Assembly: GCA_007922195.1 (NCBI GenBank)
Contig: ML682123.1
Coordinates: forward strand, 731,751-795,750
DNA: 64,000 nt
Direction of reading: 5' to 3'
From: Podocnemis expansa
Lineage: Eukaryota; Chordata; Testudines; Podocnemididae
The position numbers and the translations under genes are program-made. The notes below the pieces were generated by a model. The model had not been told where the DNA came from, searched no databases, and saw nothing but the letters and a program-made list of their open reading frames with translations. The first letter of the stretch is position 1. Every line of letters begins with the position of its first letter. Below, piece after piece: positions 1 to 12,165 of this stretch.

Positions 1-478
1 ACATCAGTGTATCTTAATAAAATTTAAGGATGCATCTATAGCAGACCAATCTCTTCTTGGAAAGGAGAAGCAAATTGAAAAATCACAGTGAGAGAAGGAA
101 AATCATATGCATTCAAACCACCTCACAATCCAAGGTGAACTTTGCATGCCCTGTAAACAAAAGATTTATTGCAAAAAGCCAGTGCCCATTAGGAGGAATA
201 AAGATCTGGCTTTGCTGAGCCATTAGAGAAAAACTTCTGCAGAAACTTTAAGCCAAGCAGGGCAGCTAAGCAGAAAGCAAAGCAGCAGCCCCAGGTCTGT
301 CTCCAGACACCGCAGAGATGCCATTAAACTGAAGAAAAGTCCCAGCCCCTCTGAAAAATAAGATCAAGCCTTCCCCAAAATGGGGGGGGGGGGAAGAGGG
401 GAGGGGAGCAGACCTGAGCTGGAGACTGGAAAGATGCCACCAGCAGCAGAGGCAACAAGGGAAAGGGAAACCACTTCC
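1..478 (+). repeat. dispersed repeat, copy 1 (pairs with 44050-44527)
   Basis: This stretch aligns by eye almost continuously with 44050-44527 in the same orientation, from the 'tgtatcttantaaaatttaagga' region to 'gaaaccactt', with scattered substitutions and small indels. There is no convincing ORF. The left end may continue outside the window. I do not recognise the family; two copies about 44 kb apart indicate an interspersed repeat rather than a gene. Nothing recognisable is seen in 480-980. Confidence 0.7.
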
Positions 479-984
479 TTGGCTACAACCAGCCCCACCC
501 CTGGCCAGCCAGCCCTCTTCACTACCGATATACCTGCACCAGTCCAGCAAGGGATCCTCTCCAAATCCCCAACCCCACCAGCAACTGCAGCTGGGCTGAA
601 CAGCAGGGAAACATGTTCTGGGGCTGTGAGCTGGTGCACGCTTCTGTTTTTAGAGCGCTGCCCCAGCCACCGGCAAAAGCTGGACAAAATGCACTTTTTC
701 ACAAATGACTGGAGGATGCAGGACAGCAGGGCAAAAAGCAGGACATCCTCCTTTTGCTAAGCATCTACCCACCCAGCCTCCTGGGAAACCATACGCTATT
801 CCTTGGGTGCCCTTGAGGGGCAGTACTTCCCCGCTTGCAAGCACCAGTCTGAGTGTAGTACATAGAACTTTTAATGATAGCATAAAGGAATATATAGAGG
901 CAATATCAAAAGCAGTGCTGGTTTGAAGAATCAGTGCAAGACAGGGTTTCCACAAAACCCAATACAGCACTCACTCCACCCAGT

Positions 985-2130
985 GGACATCAAGAATGCC
1001 CCTCACTTCTCCATTAGCAAGTTAAGGAAGTATGGGTTGGATGTGTGGACTGTAAGGTGGATAGAGAACTGGCTACATCAACAATATCAGCATGTAGGAA
1101 TCAATGGCTCTGTGTCTAGTTGGCAACCAGTAACAAGTGGTGTGCCCCAGGGGTTGGTCCTGGGCCAGTGCCATTCAATATTTTCATTAATGATCTGGAC
1201 GATGGGATTTATTGCACACTCAGTAAGTTTGCAGATGACACGAAGCTGGGGAGAATGCTAGACACGCTGGAGGGCAGGGAGAAGATTCAGGAAGACCTTG
1301 ACAAATTAGAGCAATGGGCCAATAGAAATCTCATGAGGTTCAACAAGGACAAGTGCAAAGTCCTGCATGTGGGACGGAAAAAACCCCATGCACTGCTACA
1401 GGCTGAGGAGCGATCAGCTAAGTGGCAGCACCATAGAAAGGGACCTGGGGGTCCTGGTGGATGGGAAGCTGGATATGAGTCAGCAGTGTGCTCTTGCTGC
1501 CAAAAAGGCCAGTGGTGTACTGGGCTGCATCAGAAGCAGCATTGCCAGCAGATTGAGGGATGTGGTCATTCCCCTCCATTCAGCACTAGTGAGGCCGCAT
1601 CTGGAATACCGTGTCCAGTTTTGGGCTCCCCACTACAAAAAGGACGTGGACAAATTAGAAAGACTCCAGCGGAGGGCAACAAAACTTATTAAGGGGCTGG
1701 AGCACAAGCCCTATGAAGAAAGACTGAAGGAACTAGGCTTATTTAGCCTGCAGAAGAGAAGACTGGGGGGGGAATTTGATAGCAACCTTCAACTACTTGA
1801 AGGGATGCTCCAAGGAGGATGGAGCTCGGCTGTTCTCAGTAGTAACAGAGGACAGAACGAGGAGCAATGGTTTCAAGTTGCAGCTGGGGAGGTCGAGGCT
1901 GGATATTAGGAAAAACTTTCTTACTAGGAGGGTGGTAAAGCATTGGAATGGGCTACTAGGGAGGTGGTGGAATCTCCGTCTTTGGAGATGTTTAAGGCCT
2001 GGCTGGATAAAACTCTAGCTGAAATAATTTAGTGGGAGTGGTCCTGCTTTTTTTTGGCAGGGGGTTGGACTAGATGACCTCATGAGGTCCCTTCCAACCC
2101 TATGGTTCTATGATTCTATGATTATCCTCA
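985..2130 (+). mobile_element. CR1 LINE, 5'-truncated, degraded RT and 3' tail
   Basis: Three + frames together give the C-terminal half of a CR1 ORF2: the [16 protein letters not shown] block, the G-V-P-Q-G block, the FADDTKLG reverse-transcriptase active site (about 1230) and the thumb region with [15 protein letters not shown] (about 1605). Frames change several times, so it is dead. The 3' end shows the usual CR1 tail, a TGGACTAGATGACCT-like block followed by tandem ATTCTATG units at about 2105-2125. The intact copy at 32692-35870 contains the same blocks in the same order. Confidence 0.93.
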
Positions 2131-2209
2131 TACTGACCATGGTAGTTTTAGTGTCCACTTCAAAAAGGTGGGGGGCCCTCGGACCTCAGCCTTCCCCTCT
2201 AGTTGTCTT

Positions 2210-2365
2210 CTGCCACCTCTGGATCTATTCACACCATCCACCATTCACTGGCCCTGGCCACTGGCTGCTGGCACCTCCTGCTGGTCACTCACACCCTCCT
2301 CTCACTGCTTGCACTGTCCACTGGCTCCACCCACTGGCACCACCTGCTGGTCACTCATCAGTGAT
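2210..2365. repeat. imperfect short tandem repeat, CT-rich
   Basis: Repeated variants of 'TGCTGGTCACTCACACC' and 'CACTGGCTCCACCCACTGGCACC' form a loose array of roughly 50-60 bp units. A related array lies at 3945-4190. The ORFs across it come from the repeat composition and are not credible genes. Confidence 0.6.
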
Positions 2366-2496
2366 TTTTCACTCTTAGAGAGGATTTCAGTCCTTAGTAT
2401 TTTCAGTGTCAGACTTCAGGACACCACAGACTGCTTTGATCAAAACACCAAAGGAGACTCCACAAGGTGTCATGAAGTCTGTCTTTTAACAATGGG

Positions 2497-2944
2497 CAGG
2501 GCCAGTCCTACCATAGAGGCAACCTAAGCGGTTACCTAGTGCACCAAACACTAGGATGTGCCACCTTGCTGCACACAGGCATGTAGCCCTGTGCTCAGCA
2601 AGGCAAAAAGCTTTTTCGGTCAGTGCTTGGAGAGAGGCTAGGAGGAGTGGGTGGGAAGGAGGGAGGGGCAGGAGCCCTTCAGCTGGCCTGCAGCTTAGCT
2701 CACTTGGAGCCAGCCTGCAGCCCACTCACCCAGAGTAGCTTGTAGCCTACCACATCTACCACCCCTTCAGGCTACCACACCAGCTACACTCCCCACATGG
2801 CCTGCCATACCAGCTGGCCCAGGACCCAGCCTGCACAGCACTGCTCAGCCCATGTTCCTCAGCCACCCTGCTGCTTGGCTAGGCCAAAGAAGGGGAGCAA
2901 AATCACAGAGATCTAAGGCACCGAAAAACCTTGGGCCAGCATTG
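2497..2944. mobile_element. non-autonomous hAT-like element
   Basis: It starts CAGGGCCAGTCC and ends with the near-complement GGGCCAGCATTG. The flanking 8-mers are ACAATGGG (2489-2496) and GTAATGGG (2945-2952), 6 of 8 identical, which fits an aged 8-bp hAT target duplication. No transposase ORF is present. Confidence 0.65.
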
Positions 2945-3569
2945 GTAATGGGCAAGGGGTGAGGCATTTCCTGCAGCATTACTCTTTAGCAGAACCAATA
3001 TTATTCTCACTCTCCTTTCCTAGATCTCACAAGGCTGAGAAACAGAGTTGCTCACTCTTTCAAGTTCTGTGCTACTGATGGTGACTTTTCCACCAAATAG
3101 GTTAAACAGAGTTTATACAATCAAAGGGTAGCGTATCATGAAAAAACAATATTTCATTTCCCTCTTCAGTTAAAATACAGTTCTTGAGAGATTTGTGATC
3201 AAATCAGCCCCTACATAATTTACTATCATGCCCTGCACCTGCACAGTGAGACTACGCTAGTACTTAATTGTACTCATGCAAATACAAAACCCATGCAGAT
3301 CAGTTGCCCCCCCTTTTAGCTGTTAAGCACGAGTGTGCCCAGCCTCTAGACCTACCTTACATCTGTTAAGAGTGAGAAGGAAGCCCGAGAGTCCATAAAG
3401 GGGTGAAGTGATGAGAAACACTGCAGAGAGGATGTCCGCAGTGAGGTTCTGCACCATCGTGTAAGTGTAACCCTTCTGCCAGGGCAGGCTGGCAGAACAC
3501 GGGCTGGGTTCTATAGCTAGGGGTTTCCCAATAATGTAACACCACCAATCGGCTCAAGCCCCCACCAAA

Positions 3570-3918
3570 GTTCCCTCTAATTTCTCATAGGCTGTGTGCG
3601 CAAAAAAAACTCTTTTGTGCAGATTTTCGCAAACAGCATCCAAATTTGTGTGCACTCTAGTGAGTGTGGTCAAACTTGTGAGTGAGACAAACCAAGTGTG
3701 TATGATGCAAATAATATCTAAATTTTATTTTGATATGGTAATGGAAATGATTTTATCAATTACAGAACCTTATTTGAAACATGTTACTTGAAACTGCTTT
3801 CTTAAAGTGGCATAAAAATATTAGCATTGTTTAATTTTTTTGTGCAGGCTTTATTTCGTTGGCTGCACGGGTATCACAACCTGTGTGTGTGCGCACACAC
3901 GCACATCTTAGAGGGAAC
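3570..3918. mobile_element. MITE with GTTCCCTCTAA terminal inverted repeats
   Basis: The ends are exact inverted repeats, GTTCCCTCTAA at 3570-3580 and TTAGAGGGAAC at 3908-3918, enclosing AT-rich sequence with GTGTGTGCGCAC-like blocks near both ends. Ends of the same family occur at about 30952, 40675 and 44655. I found no clear target duplication here. Confidence 0.7.
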
Positions 3919-3944
3919 ATAGCATAGGGAGGGTCTTTCACGCC

Positions 3945-4190
3945 AGCTGTCTGCTAGTGCCAACTCCTGGTCACTCACTCCATCCTATAGCACTGTCCCT
4001 TGGCTCTGCCTGCTGTCTGCCAGCTCCGCCCATTGGTCACTCACACTGCCCAGCTCGCTGCTGGCCCCGTCCGCTGTCCACCAGCTCTGCCTACCAGTCA
4101 CACACACCACCCTGCTCACCACTGGCTCCTCTCACCATCTTCTGACTCTACCTGCTGTCTGCCAGCTCCGCCCACCGCTCACTCCACCAG
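3945..4190. repeat. imperfect short tandem repeat, related to 2210-2365
   Basis: Variants of 'TGCCAGCTCCGCCCA' and 'TGGTCACTCACAC' alternate with a loose spacing of about 55-60 bp. It has no coding signature. Confidence 0.55.
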
Positions 4191-4287
4191 TTTTGGGGTT
4201 TGTTGGAGTGGGCCTCCCCTTTATTTCTATCCCCTAAACAGGTTCTTACATTGTATCACTCACTCCTTCCCTTGCTCTCCAGTAGAT

Positions 4288-4521
4288 AAGTTCCAAAGGG
4301 TCAGCTGTGTTAGTCTAGTTCAGAAAAACAAAGAGTCCCATGGCATGTTTAAAGACTACCAAATGTATTTATTACATGAGGTTTCGTGGGAGAAAATCCC
4401 GCTTCTCAGACACTCTGAAGACATCTTCAAAGCATCTGACAAAGTGGGATTTTCTTCCATGAAATCTGATGTTCCAAATACATTTTTTAGTCTTTAAAAG
4501 TGCCACAGGACCCTGTATTTT
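4288..4521 (+). mobile_element. foldback element with 12-bp target duplication (copy A)
   Basis: The left part carries AGTTCCAAAGGG, GTTAGTCTAGTTCAG and AAAGACTACCAAATGTATTTATT. The right part carries the complement of the latter (AATACATTTTTTAGTCTTTAAA), so the element can fold back. The exact direct repeat TCTCCAGTAGAT flanks it at 4276-4287 and 4522-4533. Other copies are at 27837, 51394 and 53062, with partial ones elsewhere. No ORF of its own. Confidence 0.82.
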
Positions 4522-4891
4522 TCTCCAGTAGATGGAGATCGTGTTTAACAAATTCTTTTGCTCTTTCTCTGACTAGACTCTGTCCCTTGCCCCTCCCCAG
4601 TCTTCTGTCTCCTTCCTGCTGCAAACAGTTAAAGCTGGCTGACCCAGGAGAGTAGAGAGGGCTGGTTTGTCTATCTGTGGCTGGGGAAAGCCTATCTTCC
4701 CTCCAGTGGCCTCTGCAAATATCACACAGCTGGGTCCCATTACCAAAATACATGAGTAACGTGTGTGTATGGGGTGGGGGTGGGAAACTGAGGTGCTCAC
4801 CTAGCAAACAGAGAAATTTCCAAGAACAGCTCCACTTCGTCCCAGCCTCTACCCCCTGCCCTGCAGTAGTAGCCGCTCCTCTTTCCCTCAG

Positions 4892-5125
4892 ACCCAGTGT
4901 CTCCAGCTGGAACAGCACCTGTCCACCCAGTTTATGAAGCTGCACCAGTGGCTGCAGCAGATGGCGGAGGTGCTGAGGCAGGAGCTGAGGTGGGAAGAGG
5001 AGCTTTTGCTGAGTGAATGGGAGACCAACTGGAGAAATGCCCAGGAGCTGGTCTGCAGTGTGGAGGAGCAAATTTCTGCCATCCAAGCACGGTGGGCGGA
5101 AGAAGACGCAGGTGCTTGCCTGCAG
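4892..5125 (+). CDS. TRIM-family coiled-coil exon (gene fragment)
   Basis: This is a 234-bp, phase 0-0 open exon of 78 codons. It is bounded by a strong acceptor (CTCTTTCCCTCAG, to 4891) and a donor (CAG|GTAAAT at 5126). The translation is a Leu/Glu/Gln-rich helix: QFMKLHQWLQQMAEVL, an EEELLLSEWE block, SVEEQISAIQARW, ending ACLQ. TRIM and butyrophilin-related genes have a coiled-coil exon of about 231 bp ending just before a D-I-R-S motif, and the sequence after the next acceptor reads DIRSFLEK. No RING, B-box or B30.2 exon is visible nearby, so it is probably an isolated relic or a partial gene. The TRIM-like assignment is fairly secure; the particular TRIM is unknown. Confidence 0.7.
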
Positions 5126-5267
5126 GTAAATGTCTCTCTATGGCCTGCTGTTATCTGAGCCCTGAGTTTCCCTTGCCCCAGCTCTGCTGGTGCCCCTCAC
5201 TTTCTGACCTGCAGTCTCCTGCCCCCTCTGTGTCTGCATCACTCACGTCTATTTTCTCTTTTCACAG

Positions 5268-5345
5268 GATATCAGAAGCTTCCTGGAAAAATCAGTGTGC
5301 CAGATCCAACCTTTGCCCTTTTATCCCAGGACAATTGCCTTGATG
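5268..5345 (+). pseudogene. TRIM-like follow-on exon, donor lost
   Basis: A good acceptor (TTTTCTCTTTTCACAG, to 5267) is followed by DIRSFLEKS, matching the D-I-R-S start of the short exon after the TRIM coiled coil. The expected donor about 23 bp in is missing (ATCAGT instead of a GT donor), and the frame runs on into intron-like sequence. The right boundary is approximate. This suggests the gene fragment is not functional. Confidence 0.5.
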
Positions 5346-5825
5346 GGGCATCTCCCTCTCTGTTGGCAACAGATGTCTGTGCAAGGTCTATCCACTATGG
5401 GTCAGCCTGTCTGTGCCCATCTAACCCTTCTGCTCTCGCCAGGTATTGCCCCTGGGAGGAAAATGGGGCACAGCTACTGCACCCCAAGATTTCATCTCAG
5501 GTCAGTTCAAGGGGTCCATCCACTAAATGGTGTGGAGAGAAATGAAATCAGTGCTGAGCCCCAGTAAATGATGCCCATCCCAGTCCCCTCCTCTCACCTG
5601 GTTTCAATGGGGGGTGGTGGGGGAAGTGGGATTGGAAGTGCGGGCTAGGTAAATGGGTGAGTTTCTGAGATTGGGGATGAAGTTTAGATAGAGGGGGTGG
5701 GGCTGCAGGTGAGGATCTAGTTAGAGAGGTGTCTATGAGCTCATCCTGCCCCATGAAAAAATGTCGCATAGACAGAAAAATCGGTGGGTTACTTACCAGT
5801 AACCGTCCTTCTTCAAGATGGGCTG

Positions 5826-5965
5826 CTTGGATTCATTCAGTATTAGGTGTCTATGTGCCACAGCACAAGATTGGCCAGAACTTCTTTTAGCCTTAACCTG
5901 TCAGGACAGGGCTGGCAGCCACCACCCCCTGGCCATATATATGGCCCCAGCCCTGCTCTTCCCCA
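5826..5965. repeat. left inverted terminal repeat of the DIRS-like element
   Basis: It is the reverse complement of 12015-12165 with few differences. It contains the palindromic GGCCATATATATGGCC block (about 5931-5946). Confidence 0.8.
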
Positions 5966-8058
5966 GTTCTCATTAATCTCTAACTCTGAGTAGCGGGAAT
6001 GGCGGGAGGGGTCTGAATAAATCTGGGCAGCCCATGTCAAAGAAGAACAGTTACTGGTAAGTAACCCACCGTTCTTTGAGCGCTGCCTGGATACATTCAG
6101 TATTAGGTGACTGTTATCCGTATTGTGGAAGGTGGGTGGAGTGAGGACCTTATCCACCATCACGGCTACCCACAAACAGCACAGCACGCAAAACTGGGTG
6201 AAGAAGCAGGGAGCCGCCAGGTGAATGCCTATGGACACGCCGAGTGCAAGATCTTCAAGAGGAGGCGTGCATGAGTGTGCCAAGGGGTCATTTGCCACTC
6301 TGTCAGGAAACTAGAACTCCAACAGAGGCAGTCCCCAGTTCATTGTCGGGGAATTTGCTATATCTAATAGCAAAGAACATCCTTGTCTCCAGCAAGACCA
6401 TCTAGTGTAGGAGGGTTGCCCCTTCCTAGAAGAACCGACTCCTGAGAAAGGCAGTCGTGATCCAGGGCAGCAGACTCCCACAGCTGCGGGAGAAAAACAA
6501 GGGTGGAATAATTGCTGCCCTTGCCACCTCAACCCCAAAAGGAGAAGGTCAATTGGGTTAAGATACTAACCAAGACTGGGGCGGCGAACACATCGCCCCT
6601 TGGCCAAATGGGAGATAGGCAAGAGGCCTTTCCCCATTGGTGTACCGGCAGGAGATGCCATGGGTAGGATAGATAAGGGGTGCCCTAAACTGAGGCATCC
6701 CAGCTCTGTATGGGAGCTAACGCAGGAAGAAGGATAACGAGGAAGGAGTGGGTGGGGACCCTTGCCCCTCCATCCCTTGATGCATGGGAATAGAGGGCCT
6801 GGAAGGAGGGCCCTGGAATAATGCCTAGATGCTTGGCAGACCCATCCCTGGGGCCCAGAAGCATCAGAGACACTCCTTCAGGAAGGTTGTCAAAGAGAAA
6901 AGTGGACATCTCAGAAGGGCCCTTCTTTAGGCGCAACTCTTGGCAGGTTATAGTAGTAAAAGAGGGAAACATTAGGTGCACCCATCCTAGAAACAGGAGA
7001 AAAACTAGGAGAAAAGTGATTGAATTCCCCATGTTAGGTCGTCCCCGACCAAAGGGGGGGGGGGGATGACCTGAGGCAAGGGTGATGTGAAACCATCATG
7101 GGGTTAGGGGATGGGAATTACACAACTTCAGAGCTGGGTGCGCATTTCTGTCCCCTGTCCCTTTACTCTACTCTCCCGGTATGCAGACTTGTGTAGGGGG
7201 AGGTGTGCTGAATTGAGGGAAGAGGTATCTGCCCGTCTCTGTAGATGGGTCAGGTCCACCTCGAGAGTCGTGTGTCCAAACTCAAGAATTGGAGTGTTTG
7301 GAGGGGGGCACATGGCTCGGAATGTATCCTCACTTCTCACTTGTATGGAGAGGCAGTCAACCTTCACAACATAGTGGGATGACTCATTCTAGTGGTGGGT
7401 GCAGATGTTGAGTCCTGGCTACAATGGACCAACTACAAGGGATCTTGGATAGATCCTGATGAGGAGAGAAGACAACACCTTAGGCAAGACACAAGTCGGA
7501 CATGGTCTATAACGTCTGCTCCAAGGGAAAGGAGTGTTACTGGTGCCCCACTCCACATATTGGAAGGAGTAAGGCTTGGGCAGGTCCCGGATGGGAGGAG
7601 GGAAGAGGGAAAGATCCCGGGAAGAGGAGAAAAGCATAAGGCAACCCCTACTTAGGGAAAACAAGGAAGAACCACTGTGTCCTTTAAGGAACACAGAGGG
7701 GTAAGAGGCGACGTTATGAAATTGTCACCCATAAGGCATAAGGCTCTCCAGCCTATTAGGGTCTGTAAGTCTCCCTGGGCCAGAGTTCTGCAGGGGTACC
7801 ACTCTGATCTGAAGACCACAGGTCCTCAAATGGTCACTCAGGTATATGAATACCGCTGCTGGTTAGGAGCTCTATCCGTTACTATCTTCCTTCATTGCAA
7901 TTCTAGGGAGGAGAGGGGTGCACTAGAAAGATCAAGGCAGCTCCAAATGGCTGTCCAGGGTTTTCAGGGGAAAGCAACCCTTGCCTGGTTAGAAGGAGGC
8001 ACCAGAGCAGAGGAGGTTCCAATCGAGGGCTAAACTGAGGTCTGTCCATGGACAAGAG

Positions 8059-8812
8059 TGTCAAGGTTGTTTCCCCACTCTGGCACTCTGAGTGCAGAAG
8101 GTGGGGGCCTGCAACAGGCCTGAAAACCACTGGCCCTAAAGCCGGCTCTTAAAACTCTCCAAGGCCTCCAATTCCTGGCCTTGGAGTGGTATCTCTGCCA
8201 CCACCCAAATGCAAAAAACCTCTTGGAAACCCAGGAAGGTGCACTTGGGAATTCCTTCCTGTGAGGTACTTACAATCACTTTTATTCCTCTCTCTGGAGA
8301 GTGACTGAACCACAGCTGGAATATGAGCTGAAACTGGAACACAATTCCTTTTAGTAGCTGCCTGTGCAGTCTGAGGCAAGTGTACACAAACCTCTTGCCT
8401 TTCAGGACACAGAACCAGAGCTTACTTAAAAAGATAAAATCTTTAATTAAAAAGAATAGCTAAAAAACACAGAGAGTTGTTTTTCTGGGATTTAACTTAG
8501 GTAGGTATGGGGCAGGGGGGGACGTGCTCAGCACAGAGAAATCCAAAAACAAACCGAAAACAAAGAAAATACCCTGACTGCATCTAAATAAACATTCCCT
8601 GTTCTACTCATGCCTGATCAGTAACAAACTTAACTTATCTTTGGTAAGGATGTTGCTGGATTCTTCCTCAGGCCCCTCTGGCCTCCTCCTGATCTTCCCA
8701 GGAGCTCTGCTGCATCCAAACAGGAACAGGTAAGGCTGCTGTTCCAATTAAAAAACCTGCACTTTGTTCCTATTGGCTGTCTTGGGCCTCACTGACCAGA
8801 GTGTTAACCCCT
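8059..8812 (-). mobile_element. LTR-like repeat inside the DIRS-like element
   Basis: It matches 62042-62800 in the opposite orientation over nearly its whole length: TTTCCCCACTCTGGCACTC, GGAAGGTGCACTTGGGAATTCC, the lysine-codon-rich AATTAAA region and the GCCAATAGGA block. The 62-kb copy has TG...CA ends and a 5-bp target duplication, so this is taken as another LTR. The ends here are blurred; the right end could be a few bases off. Confidence 0.7.
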
Positions 8813-9689
8813 TCCTCCCCAAGGATTATTAGAAGGACGACCAGTGTAAAGTGGTGAAGATCCTTTGGGAGGAGGGGTAGGAGCTGAAAAGGCAAAAACC
8901 CCTACGGTGAGATTTGAGGATCCCTCAGGCAAAAGTCTAATACAAGTCTGAAGAGAATGGCCCCAATATTAAAGGGGGCACTGCCTGGGGAGTTGAGACA
9001 GGAGAAGATAGAGGACAAAGGGGCATAAGCTTGCCCTCTTACCTGTTACCTAAGGGGCAGGGAGCATCGTCCTGCAATAGTTCCTCCCCAATCCATTGCA
9101 GGCTGACATGGATAAGGAGTGCTCTCAGGATAGCGACATGGGAGCGTAGCCTTTCAGTGTGCCTGACTGGGAAGGAGTTGACAGAGGTTTAGGCATCCTG
9201 CCCTTGTCCCAAAAGGCTATAGTGTTTTTTTTTTTTTTCCTGCAGGGTCATCATGTGCCCTCTTTGCATACCTCTATGACCTCCGGATTCCCCCCAAGGC
9301 TCCAAGGGCATATGCAACTGGAACCAAGTGCATGTGAGAATTCTCTGATGGCCAAGCCCTTACTTGACCCGAAGGGTATGGGAAGGCAAGAGGGAGGCAC
9401 ATTGTTATTGGAGAGGAGGAAGAGGTGTCCTGAGGCTGATTGTAAGGGGGCAGGCGGCAAAAGCGTTTAGGGTTCTGCTCTGACATTCAAGGGTTTGATG
9501 GAGGGAAAAACGACCCTGTTGGAGTTGTTCACCTATACTGAGGAAGGGGGACCATCATCCCACGGTCCAAAGGCTCCTAAAGGATCACCATTTTGGTTGT
9601 GCATATGGGGGGGATACAACAAAGACCCCTCCCCCATGTGTTCAAGGGGTCATGGCGGACTGGGAATGTTGAGGCACCTGTGGAGTAAG

Positions 9690-10020
9690 CATACCCAGGG
9701 CTCTGAGGGCCAACCTGTGGACACAGTTGTCACAGATCAGGGAGTCAGTGGGCGGGTAAAGAGAGAGACTGTCCCTTTAAAGGGAAGTCTAATATGGCCT
9801 ACTGTAAGTCCTGGGAGAGGTCAAGATCCTGAAGCCAGGCTGCTCAGCGCATAACCACAGCCATAACAATGCCATGGCTGGCTGTGCTCGAGGCATCGAC
9901 AGACACTGTAATGGCATGGCGAAAGGCCAAGGCACCTTCCTTGACAAAGGCATTCAAATCCTCCAAGTGTTCTTGGGGGAGGAAGCTGCTGAAACTCTTC
10001 ATAGCATCCCACAGATCTAG
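9690..10020 (-). pseudogene. DIRS-like Gag remnant
   Basis: The minus strand gives about 65 mostly open codons with DLWDAMKSFSSF, EDLNAFVKEGALAFRHA and VSVDASSTASHGIVM, then an in-frame stop, then AAWLQDLDLSQDLQ. The order Val-Met-Arg, stop, Ala-Trp-Leu-Gln mirrors the conserved V-M-R-R-x-x-W-L block of DIRS Gag proteins of turtles. That family comparison is from memory; a database search is needed to confirm it. Confidence 0.6.
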
Positions 10021-10189
10021 GGAATCTTTTAACTAAGGCCTGATGGCCAGGATACCTCAGATGAAAAACTGAAATCTGAATAGCCTTTTTTCTTTCCCCC
10101 TTTTTTTTTTTTTTTACCGAGGAGGTCAAAACTTCTAGACTCCTAGAGGACCTAGGGTGAATCAGGGCAGCCTTTGTAGTCGAACAGCG

Positions 10190-10500
10190 GCACTGAGAGG
10201 GTTCCGGTGCCAACTGAACACATGGTGCTGGGTTAGAGGCCGATTGCGGCTGTATTCATAGCCGGAGACCAGCACTGAGAGGGCTCCAGTGCTGACTGAG
10301 CACACGGTGCTGGGTTAGAGGCCAATTGCGGCTGTATTCGTAGCCAGAGAGTGGCGCTGAGAGGGCTCCGGTGCTGACTGAGCACATGGTGCTGGGTTAG
10401 AGGCCAATTGTGGCTGTATTCATAGCTGGAGAGTGGTGCTGAGAGTGCTCCGGTGCTGACCGAGCACACGGTGCTGAGTTGGAGGCCGATCGTGGCTGAT
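10190..10500. repeat. about 82-bp tandem repeat, block 1
   Basis: Nearly four successive units contain GAGAGGGCTCCGGTGCTGAC, GAGCACATGGTGCTGGGTT, AGAGGCCAATTG and GGCTGTATTCATAGC with a period of about 82 bp. Units differ by a few substitutions. The array lies in the Gag-proximal part of the DIRS-like element. Confidence 0.85.
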
Positions 10501-11224
10501 TCACCCTGATTCAGGGCGGCTCGGGCTAGTGTGTCCCAGCAATGTCAAGGACACGAGTACGGAGGGGGAGAATATAATGGCAACTGGAGAAGTTTCGTAC
10601 CCCAGGTCGAATAGGGGGTCCTGGTCTCCCTCGAGGGATGTGACCCTGACCCAGGTAGGTGGTAGCCTGGTGAGGGCATTCAAGTGCGGTAGGGTCTTCT
10701 CTGTAAGACCCTGGCCCCTGTTCATGGATGTAGTCAGGAGAAGGGACAACCCTGGTGCTGGGGTGCCCTCACCGGGGCCATGGCACAGAGTAGGGATTCC
10801 CCTTCTGAGCCCTCAGTAGGAGATAGCTGGTTTCAAGTGCAGTGTAGGGAAGAACCCAGTGCCGCGGACCCTTTAGTAAGGGACTGGGCCTGAGGAATGC
10901 GCTCTCAGATTTCTCGCAGTGCTGAGGCAAGGGTGTTGGCGCCATAGGGGTTGGGGCCCGTAGTTTTGCGGTGGCATGGGCCCAGGTTGTGAGTGGCTCC
11001 CCCTGATGCTGGGTAAAGTGGAGGGAGGAAGGAAGACAGACTTATCATTTGTTTCGGCGGCCTGCAGCGTATTCAGGAGTCGAAGGGCCTCTGCCACTTC
11101 AAAGTCCTCCAATGTGGGTGGCACTGTGATAGGCTCTAGGCACTCACCCTGGAGGGGAGGGCCAGACATGGTGCTGGCACTTCAGTGCTGGATTTGGCCC
11201 TGAGTGCGCCTACCTGAGCTCTCC

Positions 11225-11680
11225 TGGGAAGCAGCATTGAGAGAGTCTTGGTGCCAACTGGCAGGTGGAACTGCTGCCAACTTAGTGGCTGATCATGGCT
11301 TTCATTCATAGCCATAGAGTGGTGCCGATGGGGTTCTGGTGCCCACCAAGCCCATGGTGCCAAGTTAGATGCTGATTACAGCTTTTATTCGTAGTCGAAG
11401 AGCAGCACCAAGAGGGTTCTGGTGCTGACCGAGCACACGGTGCCAGGTTAGAGGCCAATTGCATCTGTATTCATAGCCGGAGAGCAGCACTAAGAGGGCT
11501 CCGGTGCTGACCGAGCACATGGTACCAAGTTGGAGGCCGATTGTGGCTGTATTCATAGCTGGAAAGGGGCGCTGAGAGGGCTCTGGTGCCGACTGAGCAT
11601 GCGGTGCCAGATTAGAGGCCAATCACGGCTTTCTTTCATAGCTGAGAGCGGCGCCGAGAGGGCTACGTGCCACAGCGCAC
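11225..11680. repeat. about 82-bp tandem repeat, block 2
   Basis: Further units of the 10190-10500 repeat, with the same GAGAGGGCTCCGGTGC, GAGCACATGG and TATTCATAGC landmarks, more diverged towards both ends. The sequence between the blocks is not repetitive. Confidence 0.8.
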
Positions 11681-12014
11681 AGTAGCTTGGAAAATCTTCA
11701 GCCCTAGCCCCGGCGTCAGCTGCGGGGCCCGTTCCTAGGCATGTTATGCAGCTGTCGCTCCCTGTCTTCCCAAGTCCTTAGTTTAAAAGACCTGCAAATA
11801 GAGCATAATACACCTTGTGAAGTTCACACAGGCATTAAGAAACCTCCCATGGGGTTGTCCCTCATGTTCAGGTTTCTGTTGGAAGGATGCATTAGGAGCG
11901 CTGGTGAAGTCCGCAAACAGATCTTCCACTGAAAAATACACGTAGAACAGAGCAAAGAGACAGGCCCTTGCATAAAGCAAGAACATGCTGTTCCGTAACC
12001 GTTGCTGAGGGTGG

Positions 12015-12165
12015 AAGAAAAGGAACTGGGGAGGAGCCGACCTGTGGCCATATATATGGCCAGTGGTCAGTGGCTGCCAGCCCTGTCCTGACAGGCTAAG
12101 GCTAAAAGAAGTTCTGGTCAATTGTGCGCTGTGGCATGTAGACACCTAATACTGAATGTATCCGA
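12015..12165. repeat. right inverted terminal repeat of the DIRS-like element
   Basis: Inverted copy of 5826-5965. A third related end, in this same orientation, is at about 39050-39235. Confidence 0.8.

Noticed and set aside
10190..11680. CRISPR-like array
   Set aside because: Units are directly tandem, about 82 bp, without unique spacers, and the genome is vertebrate.
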